From Zerene cesonia (Eukaryota > Arthropoda > Insecta > Lepidoptera > Pieridae), in contig NW_024045134.1 in the NCBI RefSeq assembly GCF_012273895.1, positions 2,108,001-2,172,000 of the forward strand: DNA of 64,000 nucleotides, written 5' to 3'. The position numbers and the translations under genes are program-made. Below, one piece after another: positions 55,180 through 64,000 of the stretch. Under the pieces are notes generated by a model. It saw only the letters and a list, made by a program, of their open reading frames with translations, was not told the DNA's origin and made no database searches. The number at the start of each line of letters is the position of its first letter. Positions within the stretch are counted from its first letter, which is position 1.

Positions 55180-55252
55180 CTACTATAAAATAACACTATA
55201 GAGTCATGAATGAAGCACAAACAAACAAACACTTTTGCATTCTATCCCATAT

Positions 55253-55308
55253 GACTATCCTCAACAAACTACAAGTATTAATATACTTGTAGTTTGTTGG
55301 GGATAGTC
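55253..55308. repeat. 26-bp snap-back hairpin with 4-nt loop
   Basis: GACTATCCTCAACAAACTAC on the left is complemented by GTAGTTTGTTGGGGATAGTC on the right; one T/G pair in 26. Confidence 0.8.
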
Positions 55309-55589
55309 AGGATGACTACAAAATTTCAAAAAACATAATTTTGAAGAGAAGATTGGGCATATAAATCTGATAGTATTTTTTACAAACACATATTTGATGA
55401 TGATGCGTGTTAAGAGACATCTAAAAAGCCATCATCTGCGCTTATCTGTTCATCAACCAGCCTCTATACAATGGTACTACACAAGTACAAGGATCTTTGG
55501 GCGCGTGGGGAAATTCGGAACTGATGCTGTCATCTGATGGCAGATTGTCGAGTATGTTCAGATTTTTCTTTAACTATATATATCTCCTA

Positions 55590-55735
55590 ACTATAGTCTC
55601 CCCGTGGCCACGCTCGCTGTAAATTGTTCGAAACGTCGGGTAAATAATATAATGTATAAATCGCGTTTAAAATCCGTTAAAAAGTTTTTAATTTCTAAAT
55701 GTATAATACTAGCGTAAAATCAAACACGAGAAAAT
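55590..55735 (-). repeat. FB1 repeat, antisense
   Basis: GTTCGAAACGTCGGGTAAAT, TAAATCGCGTTTAAAATCCG and GTATAATACTAGCGTAAAAT. Confidence 0.6.
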
Positions 55736-55764
55736 AATATATACACCCATCCTATTCCAATAGC

Positions 55765-55922
55765 TAGGAACTGTTACAGCTGGTGGTTCGCCTGATGGTA
55801 AGCGATCACCACCCAACATTTATCGAGATAGTGCTGCTGCAAATACCATGCCCACTTCTAAGGGGTAACGGCTTACGACAGAAGAAATGGACTGGGTAAG
55901 GTGAGGATAAGGATATGGGCCT
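55765..55922 (-). mobile_element. R1 3' part, antisense
   Basis: CAGCTGGTGGTTCGCCTGAT to AAGGATATGGGCCTGG. Confidence 0.6.
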
Positions 55923-57664
55923 GGTCTTATGTCACTCAGTGGAATGCAGCTTTTTAAGGGTGAAATAATTTTTGATATAGTTTTGCTTGGAAGACATTAC
56001 AAACAAACATACAAAACCGCAAATTTTTCCTCTTCATAATTAGTTAAGATACATTCATAAAACTGTCAAGTAATTTCATAATTATTAAATGAAATTCGAA
56101 ATTTTAATATACGTATTAAATAAACGGTATGGAATGGTAAAAATATTTAAAAAACTACACTTAAACCAAACTCAAATCTACTGAAGGAATCTGGCCCTTA
56201 ATCCACAAGCATAAGATATCGATTTCTTCCTATTAAAGAAAACCACTTGGTAGAATAAAAACACATTTTTACGGTAAGTCGAATGTAGGATGTTTATAGT
56301 TTTAACAAAACTGAGCAAGAGTCATTGGAAGTTTAAGTATTTGAATGTCAATTAACTATCAACAAAACAACAAATAAAAACCGTCGCATCGTTAATACAA
56401 TCCGCCATTTTTGAAAACACCAGCTATCTCCGTGATCAATGCGAGCGAAGTAGCGATATAAAGATAGTCAATAATGTATAATTATACAAACCAATTTTTC
56501 TACGCACTTTCGCGCTCACATACAAAAAACCGCCCGTACACATGTGACCGCAACTCACACACGCCCACAACCAATAAATAGATTGAACTAAACGGTGAAA
56601 TTTAAAAAAGGAACAAAACGAACGAATCGCATCGCCGCACACATAAACACTAATGCAAACCAATCATTAATTTATCACGCTCCAAATGTATTCTTAACGC
56701 CCAGTTATACGGCTCAAATCTCATTGCGTTGTCCGGTCGTCGAACTAGCATGTTCACATTATGCATGCGTGGGAACGCAACGCACACGGCCGCATAATTT
56801 TTGATTATAGGAACACCGAATTTTCTTTCAAGTGTGAATAATTTTTTTTGCAGTGTGCGTGTTAATGCATTCTATTTGCGTTTGTATTGTAGTTCCTCTC
56901 GCTGGTGTGCGTGGACGTTCGTGATGGATTTGTATGTATGCGTTTTTTCTTCTTTTTGGCACACATCGACAGCGAAAAAATAATTCAACTGGCACACACA
57001 GCATGGTTAATTTTTGAGCTCTCTGTCCCGCGAAATGGGACGTCATTACTTTTTTAAATTACACATGTCGGCGGTCTCTTGCTTATATTATTGTAAAGAT
57101 AACGTTTTGATTGGGTTTATTGTGGATTTATAGTACAATAATACTAATGTTATTAATGAGAAATTAAAACATTCGTTTGATTTCACGGTTAATCTTAATG
57201 TTTTGAATTATTTATTTGAGATTCATTGGATTGCTTCATTGGATTTTTAAAAAACGTAAACGATGCCTCCCACGTTACTAGGTGGTGCTCGCGGCTTCGT
57301 CTGCGTTAGACGATCTTTGTTGCGATGCAAACGAATTCTTTTGTTTCCAATATAGGAATGGCTTCTGTGATTTCTTATTACAGTGGTTTAAATAGATAGA
57401 CCGACAAAAAATTACTAAATGTGTTTGTTACTTTTACTGACGTTCGTATTCAAGCCTTTTATATATGAAATATAAAGCTCTAATAAGCTTAAACTTATTA
57501 GTCACAATTTTTTCGGTACAGGTGGGTAATATATCCGTGGCCTTTGCAATACTGTATGACCTATAGTCTTGGTGGTATAACCTATGGGCTGGTTCGCCAT
57601 GTCAGATATGGGATCAATTTATTAAATACTATTTCGATTTTAACTAGCTGATTGGTTTGTTAGT
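55923..57664. other. Intergenic stretch with unique patch
   Basis: 56430-57010 is free of recognised repeats and richer in CG dinucleotides than its surroundings; short ORFs on both strands lack coding character. The rest is AT-rich. Confidence 0.35.
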
Positions 57665-57982
57665 TTATATGTCAGGTGAGCTGGTGGTTCACCTGATGGT
57701 AAGCGATCACTACCACCCATGAGAGGTAGGAAGCAGAGGTAGGGTAGCAAATTCCCCTATATTAGGGGGTAAAGGAAGGAGAATGGATTGAACTGAAATA
57801 AAGGAATGGACGAAAGAGTGAGGAAGAGAATTGGCCTCCGGCTACCCAACTCGCCGAACGAAATAATATTTCTATTATACTACTATATTATAGTAGCATG
57901 CTACTATTTCATATTGATCTTCTGTGGCTGGTCTTCTGTCAAGCTGGTCCAATTCGTGCCGAAGCGTACTGGACTCCCACAG
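57665..57982 (-). mobile_element. R1 copy, antisense
   Basis: GTGAGCTGGTGGTTCACCTG to CGAAGCGTACTGGACTCCCA. Confidence 0.65.
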
Positions 57983-58379
57983 CCATGTCGTTTTGTGTAA
58001 TAATTAAAAAAATACACAAAATTTTTCTTTTATATTTTTCTAGTTTTTATTTTGTTTTAACGTTTTCACAAAAATGAGCATACATCATTTTTATAATCTT
58101 TTTTTTACTTCACCCAAATCCAGACGGAAGACTAGTCAATAATAAAATCCGTATGTACCTTGATAATTTCACTAAAACAGGTAAAGTGATTCCTTATCGA
58201 GTTAAGAACGGGCAGTGGGTTCGATTAATTTAGTATGCGTCGCCTGCTGGGCACATCTGCATAGATCTAAAATGCATGTACGGTCTGCAAAAAAATGCGA
58301 TATGTACGTTTCTGGAGACTAACTTTTATACTTTGACGGTTTAAATAAGATTGTGTATCAGAACAAACAGACATTTCTG

Positions 58380-58530
58380 TTTCATGTTTTCAACCGAATT
58401 CAAAATGGTTTTCTAGTTGTCTGTATTCTTTTGGTTTTGTTACCTTGGACCTTTTAACGGGGTGAACCGATTTTGATGATATTTTTATTAAATGAATCAT
58501 CAGAACCCTATTTCGGTCTAGTCGTTTTTC
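58380..58530 (+). repeat. R2 repeat
   Basis: GGGGTGAACCGATTTTGATG and TTCGGTCTAGTCG. Confidence 0.5.
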
Positions 58531-58929
58531 TCATTAAATGGCGACATGTAATCTATACAAATGAGGAATATTCAAAATATTTAACGTTACAGAATGTTAC
58601 ATATATTAGAGATAAAATTTATTTCTAACTAGCTTTTGTCCGCGGCGTCGTACGCGTTTATTCCTAGTAGTTTAATATATGTTATTACACATATAAACCT
58701 TCCCCTTGAATTACTCCATCTAATAAAAAACTCCATCAAAATCCATTATGCAGTTTTTAAAGATTTAAGTATACATAGGGACATAGGGACAAAGGGGCAG
58801 AGAAAGTGACTTCGTCTTATACTATGTAGTGGTGTAATACTCATGGGATGATAAAAACCTAGTCTCATACGATTTAAAATTATTATCACCTGCAGAATAT
58901 GAAGCTGCTATGAAAATGTGATGAATATT

Positions 58930-59237
58930 TTAGTAAGAAACTGGACTGGGAAAGGTTAGGGGCAACTACGGAGTTTCTTGCCGACTCTCCTGTGTAGAAA
59001 CTGCTTTCTGGTAGTAAATGTTAAAAGTGTGTTTAAACATTGTAACAAGGGGATGAGGAAAGGATGACTGGAATGAAGAAACTGGGAAGGGTGTGGAAAA
59101 GGAAACGGTGTTCCGGCTCTCACCTTACGGAGCTCAGTATGATGCTTCTATTTCACGTCTGTTTTCTGTGGGGGTGTGGTGCTTTCTTGGTGCGAGCTGG
59201 TCCATTACGTGCAGAAGCGTACTCGACTTCCACGTTT
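58930..59237 (-). mobile_element. R1 copy, antisense, diverged
   Basis: GGATGAGGAAAGGATGACTG and GCAGAAGCGTACTCGACTTC. Confidence 0.5.
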
Positions 59238-59577
59238 CCTTCAAAAATGCATTAAACTTTAAAACCTGATATCACGGTTTCATGTTTTGTTTTTGCAAAA
59301 ATGTAATATTTTGTTGCTGACGGTACCTCCTAACTTATGTGCAAAGGTAACCTTGTGAGGTCAGTACTCTTGTAAGTCCCACATGGTAGATTTTTTAGCA
59401 AAATTAATCAGCTGTTTGACCCCTATCTCACCTGATTAAGATTCGTTTAAATGACTTGAAAATAAAGTTAATTTGGGAAAAACTAAGATTTTTTTTGGGA
59501 CGGAAAAATAGCGGCTAATATACATTATTGAATTATAGAAATTGTATGAAATATTTCAAATATAACCCATTTTTTTA

Positions 59578-59620
59578 ATGGATGTGCTTTGAATTTATCT
59601 TTATTTCAAAGCACATTCAT
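59578..59620. repeat. Short inverted repeat
   Basis: ATGGATGTGCTTTGAA and TTCAAAGCACATTCAT, one mismatch, 11-nt spacer. Confidence 0.6.
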
Positions 59621-60091
59621 CAGATTTAGTATCGGAAATTACGTCTTTTTTGGGCCATGAGTGTTTTTATATATAATAACTATTATTTGTCTGCGGCTTC
59701 GCACGCGTTATTTCGGAGGAGTTTAACAGATGTTATACATATCTTCCTCTTAAATCACTCTATCTAAAAAAACCGCGTCAAAATCCATGCAGTAGTTTTT
59801 GAGTTTATCGCGAACAGACAGACTGACGCGACCGGGGACTTTTTTTTTTAATATATAGTGATGTAATAAAACAATCTTCCCACGACACCTTTAGGCTTAT
59901 GACAAACACTGAATAAATACATTTCAATAAACTGCTATGGTTACTATGTGGATCTATTCATTCAATATATCTCTTAAAAATATGATCTAAAAATTGTACA
60001 CGATAATTTTATGGCAATGTTATATTTCTACAAATTATTTATTTATATATTCTTCTATGTTTACTTGTCTTCATACGACAAACTAAACCTT

Positions 60092-60409
60092 CATCATCAT
60101 CATCATCAGCCCATATATGTTACCACTGCTGGGACACAGGCCTCCTATGAGGGTTCAGGCCATAATCCACCACGCTGGCCAAGTGCGGGTTGGCAGATGT
60201 CACATGTCGGCGAACTTTTAATTCTCGGACATGCCGGTTTCCTCACGATGTTTTCCTTCACCGTTTCGAGCAGTGGTGATGTTATCCACACGTGCAGATA
60301 AATTGAAAAATCAATTTATTTCCTGCACGCTCGCCCGGTCTCGAACCCCGACTTATCGATTTTTAAGTCCGAGGTTCTCACCACTGAGCCAACACTGCTT
60401 TTTTTACTT
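60092..60409 (-). mobile_element. S4 tRNA-derived SINE, full length with 11-nt TSD
   Basis: AACTAAACCTT at 60081-60091 and 60410-60420 is the target duplication. On the minus strand the tRNA-like head GCAGTGTTGGCTCAGTGGTG with B box GGGTTCGAGACC leads into the body (GGGTTCAGGCC region on plus) and ends in an ATC/GAT microsatellite tail at 60092-60107. Confidence 0.8.
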
Positions 60410-61210
60410 AACTAAACCTTAAGTAATGTTATAATTATTATATGTATCACTCATAGGGAAGGAACAGGTCCTCTTAATACAGGTTATACCTAGCAAGAGG
60501 GCCTGAGCCACAATCCACTGGTACAATAATGTAAAAGCCTAAGAAATTAGAAGCCCATTAAAAGCCTAAGATTTATTATTATTATTAGTAATGAGTAAAA
60601 AACGATGGGGGACCTTAGACCGCTGTCGCACATTGTAGCGCTTGAAACTAGCTCACTGTATACATGTCATAGTATCGTTTGATCCACTGTTTTGTATAAA
60701 ATGGTTTACTCGATTGTCGCAAGAAAAAGGCGCTGTTTTCCCTTGAACTCATTCTCCGCCTATTAAATTATTATTATAGAATTGATCTTCGTCACAAGAG
60801 AAAAAAAATAATATAATTGCTATAAGCGCTACCCACTCATTTATTTGAAGTCGGATGAAATATTTTTTTCTTAAATCCGTTCACAATTGCGATAACAAAA
60901 AACATAATTCTAAGAAAAACAAAATTAAACGTATAGCATAATATATATATACAGTCGAACATAGAACGACCTCCTTTTCGTTTTAGTCGGTTAAAAATTA
61001 GTACAATTGCCTCCTCTAACAACAGCTGACCGAAAAATACGCAATTTTGAAAGGTATAAGGTATTTAGATTTTTTATACAAACTAATTAATAAAATGTGA
61101 ATGTGTTTGTATGCCCATATACGCTGCAACGGCGCGATGTTATATTATGATTATTGTATGAGAAGATAGTTCGGAGATTGAAGTGTCACAAAAGGTTTAC
61201 TAAACACAGA

Positions 61211-61237
61211 AATAATAGATAGATAGATAGATAGATA
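61211..61237. repeat. (ATAG)n microsatellite
   Basis: Six ATAG units. Confidence 0.9.
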
Positions 61238-61576
61238 AAAAGTTTATTAATCTATCTTATTCCCATATTAAGGTGCATTATGATGCGTTTATGAATAACT
61301 CAGTGGTAAAATTAATGGCCTATGACCTTAAAAATGTCTATGGTTTCTAGATTGATATATATTTTTGGTTTATGCGTAGGCGTAGATGGATTGATATTAA
61401 GGGTACAAAAAGTTACTGAACAATCTACTAGTTATTTTAATTTTAGGGTCTTAGAGAGGTCAGGGTTGGAAAAAACGCAGTGGCTTTTTGTTTTAATAAT
61501 ATTGCTTACATTCTTTCGACCGCGTGATCAAAGCAGAGAAAAAGTAGCCTATATAACTCTCTCTCTCTCTCTTCAG

Positions 61577-61707
61577 CCTTTCTCCGTCCACTGTTGGACA
61601 TAGGCCTCTCCTAAGGCACGCCATTCAGCTCGATCTTCAGCTTTACGTCGCCACTTGCTACCTGAAACCCTGCGTATGTCGTCACTCCACCTTGCTGCAG
61701 GGTGTCC
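61577..61707 (-). pseudogene. Non-LTR retrotransposon reverse-transcriptase C-terminal fragment
   Basis: On the minus strand one open frame reads GHPAARWSDDIRRVSGSKW, then RRKAEDRAEWRALGEAYVQQW. The pattern RWSDDI...W...A.DR..W..L.EAY.QQW is characteristic of the C-terminal end of non-LTR retrotransposon polymerase ORFs. Only about 43 residues remain, with no catalytic domain, so it is a dead fragment. A CT run precedes it on the plus strand. Confidence 0.7.
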
Positions 61708-62639
61708 TATATAACTCATTAGCGTATTAACTATTTTCAGACATAAAAATCATACTGTAATCGGTCTGTTGCGTTAAGAGAGAAAGACATCATATAAGCA
61801 TAATTAAGATGTTATTTGTCGCTCGCTACTCGTTAACTCGGTTTGTTTTATGTAATGGGGACAGTAAATGATAAAGATTACTTCTATTCATTTATTCAGT
61901 CGTAAATATTACACAATAAACAGAAAATACAGAAAAACTACGCTGGCAATTTAAATGCAACATAGCATGCTTTGATATTAGTTTCATTAAAAAATATCAC
62001 ATCATAAACAAAAAAAAAACAATCTACATTCAAAAATCCAAATGGAATAGAACCCTTTGAAAAAAGAACGCATTTTGCGGCGGGAAAATAATTTCAAATA
62101 AAGAAACATTGAAAAACAAACCCTCTTTCCGCTCACACGAACCGGGGCACTTGAAAGAAGGCTGCGCTAGTTGAAGGCCCGCCACGTGTGTGTGCGTGTG
62201 TTGTACGTGTGAGATAGTTGTGGGTAGCGTTGGCAGATAAAGTGGTTTAGATTTTATTTGCTTATTATTTTATATATTAAAGATATTAAGCTATACTGAC
62301 CGTTATGCTCTTTAGTAATCTGAATAGAATGATGTTGATTTCAGAATAGCGAAATAAAACGACATTTAATAAAAATTGGATAACTCGTAGAGTTTGTTTG
62401 TTTAATTTAAGTGTTAAGCTACCTTGTGATAATTAGTATTTGCTGTCACGAATGTTACCAACCAATAATTGTTGGTCAAGGTCCACTGTACGAGGAATAT
62501 TCTAGCAATTAAGAGTAATAAATGTGTTTGCACTGTCAGTTTCCGCAAGCATCAGCACAATGAAAGTTGTGAGTTGCACGATAATGCAAATTTGTAAATT
62601 TTTGTGGATATATGTGTGTTCTAGAAAGTGTAGTTTAAC

Positions 62640-62790
62640 TTAGAAATTAAAGACTTTTTAACGGATTTAAACGCGATTTATTCATTATATTATTAACCCG
62701 ACGTTTCGAACACTTTACAGCGAGCGTAGTCACGGGGAGACTTACCGTCTACTTGCGCTCGCTGTAAAGTCAAACACAAGAAAATAGTAG
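62640..62790 (+). repeat. FB1 repeat with mirrored 3' part
   Basis: CTTTACAGCGAGCG and CGCTCGCTGTAAAG face each other across about 40 nt. Confidence 0.6.
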
Positions 62791-63539
62791 TTTAACTTTT
62801 TATTTCGTGATTCTATTTTCTACATAGCTGTATGAGTCGGCATATAAACTGTGGTTAAAGTTCTCTTCATGATTGCAAACGCGTTAAAGTGAAAAACCTT
62901 GTTAGTTTTACGTAGCTGTACTAGAGCGCAGTTCCTTTTGCGCACGTAAACATGCTCTTTGACGATGGCCAGGATGTTAGTAGAACAAGTAACTACCCGC
63001 AAGTAAAACTAAGAAATATAAAATATGAGTTTGATTTTGCTGTGAACTATCACGTATTATATATGTAGTTAAAGGTATAGTGTGATTAGTGTAAATAGAC
63101 ATAATTTAAAAAGAAACAAAACTTTATTTTCTAACCGTACACTACGCTAGTGTGCGCACTAGACGTCGCCTAGACGCACTGACCCACTGGCCGACGACCT
63201 TGCTTTTCTTATGTTATTCTTCCATCCCTCTCCCTCCTTCGCCGCACTATCGCCGTCTCTGTCATGTGTCTATTGATAGTGAATTCAAGGGCATGCCTAT
63301 GGAATGTATGGACAAGTTTTATAGTCTTTTGTTTAACAGTTGCGTAATGATGGAATAACGCGTTTCCAGCTTATGGGAAATTGTGTTGTCAGTGCGTTTT
63401 GTAGTTATTATGGGGTTGTTTATGGATGATGAGTTGTTTATGGACAGTTTAGGAATATAACAAAGGGTTGATTGATTGATTGGTTGAGTTCTATTAATTG
63501 TGGTTGTAGTTGAAATTAAGGATTATCTTTGTCTTCCAT

Positions 63540-63710
63540 TTTTCAAGTGATTTCAAAACCGAGATTAACAATTCGACGTTTTTTGGGCTTGTTACCTCAT
63601 AACTTTTTATTGGGTGAACTGATTTGTATGATTGTTTTTTTATTTGAAAGCTCGTGCCTCTCATGTGGTCCGATTTGAATTTGGTCTAATTCTGATAATT
63701 TGAAACCAGT
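63540..63710 (+). repeat. R2 repeat
   Basis: GTTACCTCATAACTTTTTAT, TGGGTGAACTGATTTGTATG and CATGTGGTCCGATTTGAATT. Confidence 0.55.
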
Positions 63711-64000
63711 TTTTTTTAATAATTATATTTACGAAACTTTATTATACTAATAATATAGAGCTATAGAATTTGTTTGTTTGAACGCGCTAATCTCGTGGTT
63801 CTTCTCTGGATAAAGTGAGATTATTTTCAAATTCGAGTGGTAAATGTAAAAACTGTGTTGTACGATTCAAAAATGCTTCTACTAGTCTAATTGAATAAAT
63901 GAATGCTTGAGTTTGAAAAAACTCAACGATTTCGATTCCAGACTAAGAGTATTGATTTTTTCATCTAGTCATGCAATTTTTCAAATTTCTCCTACGCCCA

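Larger units (their letters stand above)
57985..60080. other. Intergenic stretch
   Basis: 58628-58850 and 59690-59860 are related remnants (GTCCGCGGCGTCGTACGCG and GTCTGCGGCTTCGCACGCG starts, CATCAAAATCC or CGTCAAAATCC inside). Other parts unassigned. Confidence 0.4.
60425..64000. other. Intergenic end of window
   Basis: Apart from the RT fragment, FB1 and R2 copies, 61710-62640 and 62790-63540 are unassigned. 63130-63260 is a pyrimidine- and CpG-rich patch (GTGTGCGCACTAGACGTCGC) without a credible reading frame. Confidence 0.4.

Noticed and set aside
1..64000. CRISPR array, phage, operon or other prokaryotic defence system
   Set aside because: No regularly spaced direct repeats, no dense coding, no ribosome-binding sites; the sequence is eukaryotic with introns and SINEs.

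Overview
The window reads as nuclear DNA from a butterfly or moth (Lepidoptera). It is AT-rich, intron-rich and packed with short interspersed repeats of kinds I associate with lepidopteran genomes: Helitron-like elements ending in CTAGT, several SINE families and small foldback elements. There is no prokaryotic gene organisation, CRISPR array or operon. Genus and species cannot be read from it.

One protein-coding gene is well supported. It lies on the + strand and its coding part runs from 7240 to 38067 in five exons (7240-7951, 8938-9025, 15480-15570, 36167-36277, 37114-38067). Exon phases agree at all four junctions and give a 651-residue protein: signal peptide, acidic cysteine-free ectodomain with 11 N-glycosylation sequons, one transmembrane helix encoded by an 88-nt exon, a cysteine/arginine-rich juxtamembrane segment, and a long acidic, serine-rich cytoplasmic tail. 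I do not recognise the family, so no symbol is given. The 5' untranslated start was not found; the first coding exon is preceded by a good splice acceptor, so an upstream non-coding exon is likely.

Layout: 1-7177 is repeat-bearing upstream DNA. 7178-9025 holds the first two coding exons. 9026-15479 is an intron with a 1,000-N gap flanked by inverted repeats. 15571-36166 is a 20.6-kb repeat-rich intron with a second 1,000-N gap flanked by a perfect 76-nt inverted repeat. 36167-38067 holds the last two coding exons, and the 3' UTR probably ends soon after 38932. From there to 64000 I found no convincing gene, only dense repeats and a few unique patches, one with an RFX-type X-box.

Repeat names used below are local labels. 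LH1 and LH2 are Helitron-like families with a CTAGT terminus. S1 is a tRNA-derived SINE. S2 is a retroposon with a tRNA-like segment in its middle. S3 is a 5S-rRNA-derived repeat. S4 is a tRNA-derived SINE with an ATC-repeat tail. R1 is a poly(A)-tailed family. R2 is a short family carrying a GGTGAACCGATTTT motif. FB1 is a fold-back-prone family. Several copies keep exact 11-13-nt target-site duplications, so their boundaries are certain. No complete autonomous transposon is visible; only a short reverse-transcriptase C-terminal fragment remains. Coordinates of diverged repeats are approximate.
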